From contig NC_067207.1 in NCBI RefSeq assembly GCF_026262505.1, positions 4,534,252-4,598,251 on the forward strand: a stretch of DNA of 64,000 nt, read 5' to 3'. This document shows, piece after piece, positions 30,423-39,190 of this stretch (positions within the stretch are counted from its first letter, which is position 1; each line of letters opens with the position of its first letter). Under the pieces are notes generated by a model. The model had not been told where the DNA came from. It saw only the letters and a program-made list of their open reading frames with translations, and did not search any database. The translations under genes were made by a program, and so were the position numbers. The DNA comes from Trichomonas vaginalis G3. Lineage: Eukaryota > Parabasalia > Trichomonadida > Trichomonadidae.

Positions 30423-31061
30423 ATGGCAGAAGACATAGTGGTTTATACTATTACGACTAAAAACCCTGAGTCATATAATTCTATAACAACAAACTTACAA
30501 AGTCCTCAAGGACGATATTGTAAACTAACCTTAAACACAATGACGACTAAAGCTTGTTTTGCTCTTTTGACACCAGAAGATTTTATTGTTGTGAATGGTA
30601 AAAAATACTCCTTTGAAGATACTTACTCAGATATACCACCAACAGGTTTTGTTGACTTATTTAATACTTTAAGGACGGATGTAACATGTGCTGCAACTAG
30701 AGCAGGTTTCATTATGTTTGGATGTCCGACCGAGTTTACTATAAACGATATGAGCTATAATACAAAACTTATATCTGGTTTTTACTACCAACAGTTTCCT
30801 ATAACAGGAAAAGGTGTCATACAAGGTTTGTCTGTTCCATTGACTTTAAGCACACCTATTTTATATATTGTTTCAAACTTAGGTTCAAAGTGTTATTCGA
30901 ATGTCGACAGAAACTACTATGACCAAAAGATACTCATGCGTATAAACAACACTTTCTCTGCTGGTTTGCCTATTGTTCATTCGAATCTTATATACGAAAA
31001 AAAGAGATCTGACATTGTGTCAGATCTCAGTAAAAGTGACATTTACATGTCAAAAAAATAG
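30423..31061 (+). CDS. Polinton part: probable minor virion protein, interrupted by the nested element
   Basis: A strand-rich protein (YTITTKNPESYNSITTNLQSP..., GVIQGLSVPLTLSTPILYIV) starting four bases after the preceding stop. The composition resembles minor capsid or penton-type proteins of Polintons; identity is not certain. The hairpin element at 30987-32692 is inserted in its 3' part, and a remnant of coding sequence is seen beyond the insertion at about 32693-32922, ending in a Gln-rich tail. Confidence 0.55.
   Translation: MAEDIVVYTITTKNPESYNSITTNLQSPQGRYCKLTLNTMTTKACFALLTPEDFIVVNGKKYSFEDTYSDIPPTGFVDLFNTLRTDVTCAATRAGFIMFGCPTEFTINDMSYNTKLISGFYYQQFPITGKGVIQGLSVPLTLSTPILYIVSNLGSKCYSNVDRNYYDQKILMRINNTFSAGLPIVHSNLIYEKKRSDIVSDLSKSDIYMSKK
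31004..31026. repeat. Perfect 10-bp hairpin in the left arm of the nested element
   Basis: AGATCTGACA, three-base loop TTG, TGTCAGATCT. The same hairpin is present in copy 2 at about 45933-45955. It is followed by AAAAGTGACA and an ACATGT palindrome. Confidence 0.8.
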
Positions 31062-31080
31062 AATGAGTTTAAGTAATTAA

Positions 31081-32551
31081 AATTGAGGGTGAGAGTAGTA
31101 TTGTATGAAATAATATCTCTCACCCTCCAATTCATCCTATGGCGCCGAAAAAATTTTGGTGAAATGCGACCACATTTCACCAAAATTTCTCGGCGCCATA
31201 TAGAGAACTAGAGCCTGTGAGGTACTGATACTATCCATGTACCTCGCAGGCTCTAGTTCCAAGCCAAAATGGCTAAAAATTGCCCGCAATTGTTCACATT
31301 GCGGGCAATTTTTAGCCATTTTGGCTGGGAATTGGAGGGTGAGAGTAGTATTGTATGAAATAATATCTCTCACCCTCCAATTCATCCTATGGCGCCGAAA
31401 AAATTTTGGTGAAATGCGACCACATTTCACCAAAATTTCTCGGCGCCATATAGAGAACTAGAGCCTGTGAGGTACTGATACTATCCATGTACCTCGCAGG
31501 CTCTAGTTCCAAGCCAAAATGGCTAAAAATTGCCCGCAATTGTTCACATTGCGGGCAATTTTTAGCCATTTTGGCTGGGAATTGGAGGGTGAGAGTAGTA
31601 TTGTATGAAATAATATCTCTCACCCTCCAATTCATCCTATGGCGCCGAAAAAATTTTGGTGAAATGCGACCACATTTCACCAAAATTTCTCGGCGCCATA
31701 TAGAGAACTAGAGCCTGTGAGGTACTGATACTATCCATGTACCTCGCAGGCTCTAGTTCCAAGCCAAAATGGCTAAAAATTGCCCGCAATTGTTCACATT
31801 GCGGGCAATTTTTAGCCATTTTGGCTGGGAATTGGAGGGTGAGAGTAGTATTGTATGAAATAATATCTCTCACCCTCCAATTCATCCTATGGCGCCGAAA
31901 AAATTTTGGTGAAATGCGACCACATTTCACCAAAATTTCTCGGCGCCATATAGAGAACTAGAGCCTGTGAGGTACTGATACTATCCATGTACCTCGCAGG
32001 CTCTAGTTCCAAGCCAAAATGGCTAAAAATTGCCCGCAATTGTTCACATTGCGGGCAATTTTTAGCCATTTTGGCTGGGAATTGGAGGGTGAGAGTAGTA
32101 TTGTATGAAATAATATCTCTCACCCTCCAATTCATCCTATGGCGCCGAAAAAATTTTTGGTGAAATGCGACCACATTTCACCAAAATTTCTCGGCGCCAT
32201 ATAGAGAACTAGAGCCTGTGAGGTACTGATACTATCCATGTACCTCGCAGGCTCTAGTTCCAAGCCAAAATGGCTAAAAATTGCCCGCAATTGTTCACAT
32301 TGCGGGCAATTTTTAGCCATTTTGGCTGGGAATTGGAGGGTGAGAGTAGTATTGTATGAAATAATATCTCTCACCCTCCAATTCATCCTATGGCGCCGAA
32401 AAAATTTTGGTGAAATGCGACCACATTTCACCAAAATTTCTCGGCGCCATATAGAGAACTAGAGCCTGTGAGGTACTGATACTATCCATGTATCTCGCAG
32501 GCTCTAGTTCCAAGCCAAAATGGCTAAAAATTGCCCGCAATTGTTCACATT
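31081..32551. repeat. 250-bp tandem array, each unit a series of four hairpins (5.9 units)
   Basis: The word GGCGCCGAAAAAA recurs every 250 bp at about 31142, 31392, 31642, 31892, 32142 and 32393; the last step is 251 because of one extra T. In the unit at 31329-31578 the hairpins are: H1, 17-bp arms 31329-31345/31367-31383; H2, about 29-bp arms around 31389-31417/31422-31450 with one bulge and one mismatch; H3, 21-bp arms 31455-31475/31489-31509 with one wobble; H4, 29-bp perfect arms 31512-31540/31548-31576, loop TGTTCAC. Inverted repeats cover almost the whole unit. The final unit stops inside H4. Confidence 0.95.
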
Positions 32552-32951
32552 CCCATCTTTTGTTGGTAAGACGAAGAATATGAAATAAATTATGAAGAAG
32601 ATAATGATGAATAAAATATCACTTTTTATATTTTTGACACGTAAAGTTGTCACTTTTCTGTCAAACTGTTTTTATCGTTTTCGTATATAACACGAATGCA
32701 GAGTTTTCAGCTTTAGTGAACTCAAACACTTTAGCAAACATAAACTTAACCTTAGTTGACGCAAACTTTGTTCCTGTAAAACTTTTATGTCCTATGTATT
32801 TGTCAATGACGGCAGAAAGTTTCGAATTGGAAGATGCAACTGGTGAAAGTATTGTACTACAAGAACAACTTCAACAACAAATAGCTCAAGAACAACAAAT
32901 GCAACAACAAAGTCAAGAATAAAAAAAATATTTTTTTTTATTTTTATAAAA

Positions 32952-34187
32952 ATGTACAGAATAGATGTTTCAGATTTTTATGACTTCCAAGCCTTCAGAA
33001 ATATGTGTCCATTTAGAGACTATAACAAAGCAGTCGAGAATTTGAAACGTTTAGTCATTTATGTCGACTCTGCCCCAGAATGTTATGTCATGAAAGAATG
33101 GGATGTAGTCTTTAACAAACCAAGAGCAACAATAGTTTCAGAACAAGAATGTAGACAGAAACTTAAGAAAATAAAAGTCGTACAAGTTGGTATGAAGATG
33201 TTAGATGCTTGGGATATCTTATTGTCAAAGTTAGAAGATTTTTCAGTTCGTGGTATAAAGTTTTATACACCATCTCCAAACTTCTATTCTATCTTCACTG
33301 GATATAAATACGAACAAGTAGAATGGAAAGAAAATGTTATAGAAGCTTGGTTAGACCATGTCAAAGAAATTATATGCAATGGAAACGAAAGAGTCTATGA
33401 GTATATCTTATGTTGGTTTGCAAACATCTTACAACATCCAAGTGCTAAAAATGAAACTGCTCTCATCATAATTGGAAAACAAGGAACTGGTAAGAACACT
33501 TTCTTTACAGATATCTTATGCAAACTGTTAGAGGGCTATTCGAATCCGAATATGACAAACTTAGAAAACATCTGTGGCAAGTTTAACTCCTCAATAGAGA
33601 ATATGAAACTTATAGTATGTAACGAACTTCAAAGTATAGATACAACAAAAGTTTTGAACTCAGATGCGTTGAAGAGTCTTATAACAGACAAAGTTGGAGT
33701 TGTTGAAAGAAAATATAAAGACCAAAGAGTTTGTGAAAATGTTGCAAACTTCGTCATGGTTTCAAACAACGCTGTTCCGATGAAGTTAGAAAGTTCTGAC
33801 AGAAGATATGTAGTTGTCAGAACGTCAGATTCTCATATGCAAGATACAGAATATTTTGACGACTTAGCAGAAACTTTGACATCTGACTTTTACAACCACT
33901 TGTTCTCATATTTCATGACATTAGATATTTCTAAGTTCAATCCAAGACAAATTCCACATACCGAAGAGAGACAAACATTGTTAGAAGCAAACAAGAGTGT
34001 ATATGAACTGTTCATAGATGAAACTGACTTTGAGTGTTTAGATGAAAGGTCATTGTACGATTCGTATAAACAGTATTGTCAAGAGTATGGTTATATGGCA
34101 GCTTCTAAACGTACATTCTTGGCAAATGTCAAAAGTCTTTTAGACATACAGAATGGTGTATATACAAAGAAAAATTTTTCTGAGTAA
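32952..34187 (+). CDS. Polinton part: D5-like SF3 helicase
   Basis: 411 residues. IIGKQGTGKNTFFTDIL (about 175-192) is a Walker A motif; KLIVCNELQSID follows as Walker B, and NFVMVSNNAVPMKLESSDRRYVVV corresponds to motif C and sensor residues of superfamily 3 helicases as in poxvirus D5. No primase domain is visible in the N-terminal 130 residues. It would unwind element DNA for replication. The upstream sequence ends ATTTTTATAAAAATG, the same leader as the polymerase gene. Confidence 0.8.
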   Translation: MYRIDVSDFYDFQAFRNMCPFRDYNKAVENLKRLVIYVDSAPECYVMKEWDVVFNKPRATIVSEQECRQKLKKIKVVQVGMKMLDAWDILLSKLEDFSVRGIKFYTPSPNFYSIFTGYKYEQVEWKENVIEAWLDHVKEIICNGNERVYEYILCWFANILQHPSAKNETALIIIGKQGTGKNTFFTDILCKLLEGYSNPNMTNLENICGKFNSSIENMKLIVCNELQSIDTTKVLNSDALKSLITDKVGVVERKYKDQRVCENVANFVMVSNNAVPMKLESSDRRYVVVRTSDSHMQDTEYFDDLAETLTSDFYNHLFSYFMTLDISKFNPRQIPHTEERQTLLEANKSVYELFIDETDFECLDERSLYDSYKQYCQEYGYMAASKRTFLANVKSLLDIQNGVYTKKNFSE

Positions 34188-34225
34188 ATTTTTAAAAAAA
34201 AATATTTTTTTATCCGATAGAAAAG

Positions 34226-34645
34226 ATGGCAAAATTCATCTCAGTCAACAAGTACATGTCAGGACTTAAAGAAGAACTAGACCCATTCACATATTTGAAT
34301 GTTTACTTCTACCATTTTGAAAAGTCTACATTTGACAAAGTTTGGAACATCGAACCGGTTAAGTTTGCTATTGTGACTAAAAATGGTGCGAAATTTGAAG
34401 ACTTAGACATAGAAGGTTTGTTAACAGTCAAAGAAAGTTTTGACAGAAGGTTTTCAAACCTTAAAGAAGGCAAAGCATACAAACTTGTTATACCTTATGA
34501 ACCAAAGAAAGCAGACGACTATGAATATTATGAGTCTAAAGTTGTAGAAGTTCAAGGTAAATTGGGTAAAAAGATTTTAGAGTCTAAGCCAGTGTTTACT
34601 CCTAAAGAGGAAGAGAACATTGACATTGACCCAGAAATGTTCTAA
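34226..34645 (+). CDS. Polinton part: small protein, possibly nucleic-acid binding
   Basis: 139 residues (MAKFISVNKYMSGLKEELDP...) with a strand-rich core and an acidic C-terminal tail (EEENIDIDPEMF). It follows the helicase at 38 bp. The small beta-rich domain with acidic tail recalls single-strand-binding proteins, but this is inference from context only. Confidence 0.55.
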   Translation: MAKFISVNKYMSGLKEELDPFTYLNVYFYHFEKSTFDKVWNIEPVKFAIVTKNGAKFEDLDIEGLLTVKESFDRRFSNLKEGKAYKLVIPYEPKKADDYEYYESKVVEVQGKLGKKILESKPVFTPKEEENIDIDPEMF

Positions 34646-34661
34646 AAATAAAATTTTATTT

Positions 34662-35120
34662 TTACATGTCAAATTTCTTCTTCGGTGGAACTGGCTCTGG
34701 CTCTGGTTCTTTCTTCTCTTCTTCTACTTTCTTTTCTTTCTTTTCTCTCTTCTTCTTTTCTGGTGGAGTTATGTCAAACTTCTCAGAACCATATTTTTGT
34801 AAAAGTTCTTTGTCCTTTAATAGCTCTTCTATTCTGTTTTCTATTTCATCTTCAAGAACAGCGCATGTGTCTTCTTTGCATTCTAAGAAGTTTTGTTGGA
34901 CTTCATCTCTCCAAGAGGCGTCATCTCTGTCAACAAGTCTGTCATTGACAAATTTTAAGACTGCTCTGCTTAATGTTTTATGGTTCTTGTCATATTCCCA
35001 GAAACAGAACTTTAGAACAAATTCACCTTTCTTGTTTACACTATGTAAGATTTTATGGTCGACAGATGTTTTGCTGTCGAAAAGCTTGTCTCGAATATAG
35101 ATAGCGAAATCGCTAGACAT
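34662..35120 (-). CDS. Polinton part: unknown protein with charged C-terminal tail
   Basis: 152 residues. The N-terminal 110 residues form a mixed domain (MSSDFAIYIRDKLFDSKTSV...); the C-terminus is a Lys/Glu stretch followed by Pro-Glu repeats and KKKFDM. Convergent with the 34226 gene and divergent from the ATPase gene, with 36 bp between starts. Confidence 0.55.
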   Translation of the reverse strand: MSSDFAIYIRDKLFDSKTSVDHKILHSVNKKGEFVLKFCFWEYDKNHKTLSRAVLKFVNDRLVDRDDASWRDEVQQNFLECKEDTCAVLEDEIENRIEELLKDKELLQKYGSEKFDITPPEKKKREKKEKKVEEEKKEPEPEPVPPKKKFDM

Positions 35121-35156
35121 TTTGTAAAAGATAAAAGTTTTAATTTTTCTAAAAAT

Positions 35157-36032
35157 ATGTTAGAAAAAAAGTTTGCTGACATTGACAAGAAATTTGAGAA
35201 TGTTTTAAACAAGAACAAGAGGAAGTTGGAAAATGCTCAGATAAAACCCATACATGACAAGTTCTTATTTGCTCAGAATGGTATAACAGGTCTAATTGCA
35301 CCGCCTGGGTCTGGTAAGACTTTCACTTATCTTAAAATGGCTGCACAACAACAAGAACTAGATGAGAAGAACCCATTCTATGAGTTAGTTGTCATTTGTA
35401 GTACTTCTGGTCAATTTGACCAAACCGTAAATTCGTTCAAAGATATTATAAAAAAGTCTAAGTTAGTATGTATAAAAGATACTGAGTTGTTAGATTGGAT
35501 AAAGAAGTACCAAAGAAGAGTTTTGAAGTACAATGCTATAAATGAGTATATAAATTCGAAGTTTAAAGACCCAAATGAGGAAATGCAGAGAATATTAGAG
35601 AAGAAACACTTCAGAAACAAACAGAAAGAGATAGAATACATTTCGAAGAAATTGCAATCTTACGATTGGAAGACTTACCCTCACAGATGTCTTCTTATCT
35701 TAGATGACTTTGCTTCTCATCCTTTGTTAAAGAATAGAGAACAAGACATGTGTCGAATTCTTAAGAAGCTCAGACACTTTAACATCTCAGTTGTCATTTG
35801 TGTACAGACAGCCAAGAGTTTAAGTAAGGATGTAAAGAGAATACTTACTGACATTGTACTTTTCCCCGGATTGTCCGAAGACGATTTCATGGAACTTATG
35901 AAAGAGTCCATGGCAGGTAAGTTTGACAGACATGAACTATGGGAGAAGTACAAAGTCATACAAGACCCTCATACTTCTTTCAGAATTCATATCTACGCAA
36001 ACAAAGTTCAAATTGTAAAAAGTCAAGCGTAA
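35157..36032 (+). CDS. Polinton part: DNA-packaging ATPase (FtsK/HerA, A32-like)
   Basis: 291 residues from the ATG at 35157 (MLEKKFADIDKK); an upstream in-frame ATG at 35055 overlaps the divergent gene and is less likely. TGLIAPPGSGKTFTYLK (about 40-56) is Walker A and RCLLILDDFASHP Walker B; SVVICVQTAKSL matches the sensor strand of A32-like packaging ATPases. Expected role: pumping element DNA into capsids. Confidence 0.8.
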   Translation: MLEKKFADIDKKFENVLNKNKRKLENAQIKPIHDKFLFAQNGITGLIAPPGSGKTFTYLKMAAQQQELDEKNPFYELVVICSTSGQFDQTVNSFKDIIKKSKLVCIKDTELLDWIKKYQRRVLKYNAINEYINSKFKDPNEEMQRILEKKHFRNKQKEIEYISKKLQSYDWKTYPHRCLLILDDFASHPLLKNREQDMCRILKKLRHFNISVVICVQTAKSLSKDVKRILTDIVLFPGLSEDDFMELMKESMAGKFDRHELWEKYKVIQDPHTSFRIHIYANKVQIVKSQA

Positions 36033-36129
36033 AAAATGTAAGTGTTTGAGTCTTAGTCTGTTGTGGTGCTGGGGCTGTCGGTTCTTCTGGCTTTGGAATG
36101 GACTCGGTTGGTGGTACGTCGGACATTCG

Positions 36130-36560
36130 TTTGTGTCCTGTCGGAAGGAAGAACTTTTCCTGTCGGAAGGAAAAACTTTTCCTGTTGGAAGGAAAAACTT
36201 TTCCTGTTGGAAGGAAAAACTTTTCCTGTTGGAAGGAAAAACTTTTCCTGTTGGAAGGAAAAACTTTTCCTGTTGGAAGGAAAAACTTTTCCTGTCGTTC
36301 GACCAAAAAGTTCTCAATTTTCGAAAATTTGAATGGTTTACGGACGGACAACTGGAAAAATTTTTCCTGTTGGAAGGAAAATTTTTTCCTGTCGGAAGGA
36401 AAATTTTTTCCTGTTGGAAGGAAGAGTTCTTCCTGTCGGAAGGAAAATTTTTTCCTGTTGGAAGGAAGAGTTCTTCCTGTCGGAAGGAAAATTTTTTCCT
36501 GTTGGAAGGAAGAGTTCTTCCAGTTGTCGGGAAATTTTTTTCCTGTCGGAAGGAAGGACT
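36130..36560. repeat. 22-bp minisatellite
   Basis: About 18 to 20 degenerate copies of a 22-bp unit, CCTGTTGGAAGGAAAAACTT plus TT, with variants (CCTGTCGG, GGAAGAGTTCTT, GGAAAATTTTTT). A unique stretch at about 36300-36360 splits it. Each unit contains a near-palindrome GGAAAAACTTTTCC. Because 22 is not a multiple of three, every frame is open, so the frames here carry no coding information. Confidence 0.9.
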
Positions 36561-36639
36561 CGGAATGCCAGAAGGACTCGGACAAGACAATTTACCTTAT
36601 AGAGCTACCTGAGCCATCTGAAGTCAAGACCAAAAATAA

Positions 36640-37255
36640 ACGCTTTACATGTATTTTTCAGCAACTTCGTCAAATAATTTTATAGCACTATCTATCTCAT
36701 CTACTTCAAACGTTTCTTTACCTTTCGTGGGAGCACCATACCTTTTCTCAAACTTTTCAAGTAGTTCTGTTTCTGCAGCTCTCATATCGTTAACGAACAC
36801 AACCTTAACTCTATTGACTGTACTGTCATATCTTTGAGTTATATTATATGTTCTTCCTATCTTATATCTCTTTGTATTGAAGTCCTTCGGTTTCTGAACG
36901 ATGTAAAGTAAGCCTCACTGCAACGTTCCGTATCGAATGAACCATATGTTATGAAATTATATCCAACAACTGGGTCTAACCATAACAAAACTATCGGTAT
37001 AAGACTTTTGTCTATAAGATATGCTGTAGTTCCATAGAATCTTACCGATATCAAAAGCTCAGGATTTCTTGTCAAAATTTTCTGAGTTGAAGCATTTCTA
37101 ACCCAGTCGCTTGCTCTCTTTCCAGATGGAGATATAATGTCTGACAAAGAATATTTTTTGTATTTCTTTGAGTATCTTACGTTTAAATCACCTATTCTAA
37201 CCACTTTGGTCTCATTGTCAATCTTTTTAACTGTTTCAAACTCAGTGTTTGTCAT
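36640..37255 (-). CDS. Polinton part: KilA-N / T5orf172-type gene
   Basis: The upstream half (36857-37255) has a KilA-N-like domain: VRYSKKYKKYSLSDIISPSGKRASDWVRN..., then PIVLLWLDPVVGY. The downstream half (about 36640-36860) reads KIGRTYN and AAETELLEKFEKRY, the pattern of T5orf172/GIY-YIG-like domains. This pair of domains is common in large DNA viruses and their relatives. The two halves are not continuous in one frame here, so this part is probably broken. Upstream is a GTAAGAACA motif shared with two neighbouring genes. Confidence 0.6.
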
Positions 37256-37412
37256 TTCCTGTTCTTACATACAAAATAAAAAAAATATTTTAAAAAACTA
37301 GCGTTATTTTTTTATTTTTTCTATCTTGAGGAAATTCATGATTTCATAGAGTTTTTTGACGATTTTCATGAGTTTTAGGCGTTCCTCGGTTTTCCTAGGG
37401 ACGCAATTTTTT

Positions 37413-37558
37413 ACGATTTTCATAAGCGTAGTATATGGTAAACGTCATTTTTTTACGAAGTGCAAAAGTTCTCTTCGTAAAAATTTCACGATTTTCATAA
37501 GCGTAGTATATGGTAAACGTCATTTTTTTACGAAGTGCAAAAGTTCTCTTCGTAAAAA
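37413..37558. repeat. 75-bp direct repeat, two copies, each with a hairpin
   Basis: The sequence beginning ACGATTTTCATAAGCGTAG occurs at 37413 and 37488. Each copy ends with TTTTTTACGAA, a short loop and TTCGTAAAAA, an approximately 10-bp hairpin. It lies between two minus-strand genes. Confidence 0.8.
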
Positions 37559-37766
37559 AAATACAGTTATATCATGAAATTTGGTCATTTTTTTCAGCAA
37601 AAATATATTTAGGTGTGCCTATGTGCCTATGTGCCTCGGTCAAATGAACTTCTCTTAAAATTACTGACAACATGACATTTTGACAACAACACAGGAAATA
37701 GATTTCATCGTATATGTTTTGTCATGATTTCATCGTCAATGAGCGTAAATCAGACAAAATGAGTTT

Positions 37767-37890
37767 TGGTTGAAAAAACAGGTGGAGCCAAAAATGGCTC
37801 GACCTCAAAACAAGCATTTTGTGAAGAATATACCAACCGCCGGAATTCCGGCGGTTGCTTTTTTTATACAAAATTCAAGAGTTTTGCGTG
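37767..37890. repeat. Dispersed palindrome repeat, copy A
   Basis: Contains a perfect 24-bp palindrome at 37834-37857 (half site CAACCGCCGGAA) followed by GC and a T-run. The surrounding sequence from GGTGGAGCC through CGACCTCAAAACAAGCATTT is shared with copies near 38950 and 39915. It lies just downstream of the minus-strand gene ending at 37964. Confidence 0.85.
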
Positions 37891-37963
37891 TTTTCTACGA
37901 TGTTGTCAAAATGTTTTGTCAATGAGCGTAAATCAGACAAAAATATATTTCTACCATAAAGTT

Positions 37964-38860
37964 TCACAAGCGTTTTACATGGTATGTACGATGTATACTA
38001 CTAATCCTAAACAGTTTTGTGGCTTCGATTTCCTCTGTCAGTACATCGAATGTTTTAACAATGCCGAAGGTTTCTTTATATTTCTTCTTGACATCTGAAA
38101 GAAGGAAATCGTCAGCTGTTGGATAGTTTTTGTTCAGAAATGTCAACATGTCCATTTTATCTTCTGCTGGTTTCTCTGCTTCTTTCTTTAAGTCAGTGTA
38201 GTCTTTTCGCATACGTTCTATCTCTTTGACGGAGTAGTTATATTTCCTTGTTGCTGCTTTACATTTTGAACATTGTGGGTTCATTTTAGCGTTATATTCT
38301 GAAACCTTACCTGCAAGTATGACTAAGGCGTAAATGGTTTTCTTTAACTCAAAGGCTGCTGGTTTTATTTGTTCGTTCCATACTTTACCTCTTCTATCTT
38401 CATCTCTTATCTGCCATACACACTCAGCAACTAACGAAACAAAGTTGTCGTAGGTCTTAAACTCCTCCGATTTATATATGTCCATGAAATATACCATGTC
38501 GCAGTCTTTGTGGTTGCAATGAAATCCAAGAAACTCATAGTTTACCTTACGTATGAACTTCTTGGTTTCAACTGAGTCAGTTGGTTTCACTTCTATTTCA
38601 TCGAATTCAGGAATAGTGAGCTTTTGTTGTTGGATTTCAGGAAGTTTAGGTAGATGGTCAATAATATCCTGCATTTCATAAAGATATTCTTCATTTGTTT
38701 CATCTTTCGCAGTGCAATCTAAATCTCCTTGGAGAAGTTCTTGCTTTATCTTCTGGATTTCTGTTTCGAAAGTATATGAAGAAGGAATGAAGCTTTTCAT
38801 CTCTACTAACATTGAAGTTGGGTTCATGACTAAAGAGTTTGGTGCTGTTGTTGCTAACAT
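37964..38860 (-). CDS. Polinton part: unknown protein with possible zinc-binding residues
   Basis: 298 residues. Two small Cys/His clusters, FHCNHKDCDMVYF (about 131-143) and CSKCKAATRKY (about 205-215), could bind zinc. Otherwise helical; the C-terminus (LLSDVKKKYKETFGIVKTFDVL...) resembles a winged-helix arrangement. Not recognised. The leader contains TTATTGTAAGAACATG. Confidence 0.55.
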   Translation of the reverse strand: MLATTAPNSLVMNPTSMLVEMKSFIPSSYTFETEIQKIKQELLQGDLDCTAKDETNEEYLYEMQDIIDHLPKLPEIQQQKLTIPEFDEIEVKPTDSVETKKFIRKVNYEFLGFHCNHKDCDMVYFMDIYKSEEFKTYDNFVSLVAECVWQIRDEDRRGKVWNEQIKPAAFELKKTIYALVILAGKVSEYNAKMNPQCSKCKAATRKYNYSVKEIERMRKDYTDLKKEAEKPAEDKMDMLTFLNKNYPTADDFLLSDVKKKYKETFGIVKTFDVLTEEIEATKLFRISSIHRTYHVKRL

Positions 38861-38938
38861 GTTCTTACAATAAAAATAAAAAAATATTTTTTTTAAAAAA
38901 AACTAAAATATATTTCAGCACCAAAATTCAAGAGTTTT

Positions 38939-39075
38939 GGTTGAAAAATACGGTGGGGCCACTTTTGGCTCGACCTCAAAACAAGCATTTGTGATGAATA
39001 TACCAACCGCCGGAATTCCGACGGTTGCTTTTTTTATACAAAATTCAAGAGTTTTGCGTGTTTCCTGGACTGTTG
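38939..39075. repeat. Dispersed palindrome repeat, copy B
   Basis: Same repeat as copy A; the palindrome is at 39004-39027 with one base changed in the right half. It lies between the start of the 38860 gene and the end of the KilA-N gene. Confidence 0.8.
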
Positions 39076-39190
39076 TCAAAATGTCATGTTGTCACACTTT
39101 TTCAGAGAAGTTAAAATTACCTGGTGACCTGGTGACCTGGTTCCACCTAAAATATATTTTTGCCGAATTCAATAAAAAAAAATGGTTCAT

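Larger units (their letters stand above)
30987..32692. mobile_element. Nested hairpin-array element, copy 1 (1706 bp)
   Basis: Ends are TTATATACGAAAA at 30988-31000 and its complement at 32678-32690. CGAAT at 30982-30986 and 32693-32697 looks like a 5-bp target duplication. Order: a 94-bp left arm with a perfect 10-bp hairpin (AGATCTGACA, loop TTG), an array of 250-bp units (31081-32551), and a 141-bp right arm. Copy 2 at 45916-47120 has the same arms, nearly base for base. No plausible coding sequence. I know no described family with this structure. Confidence 0.85.

Noticed and set aside
31137-32462. Repeated 98- and 74-residue reading frames on both strands of the hairpin arrays (also 46066-46890)
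   Set aside because: They are by-products of the inverted repeats: the two strands of a hairpin encode look-alike frames, and the 250-bp period keeps regenerating them. They have no gene-like leader.
31081-32551. CRISPR-like array
   Set aside because: Units are contiguous 250-bp repeats without variable spacers, and the genome is eukaryotic.
36046-36685. Long overlapping frames rich in FPVGRKNFSCWKE or NRKNSSFQQEKF on both strands
   Set aside because: They arise from a 22-bp minisatellite that keeps all frames open; no domain or leader supports any of them.
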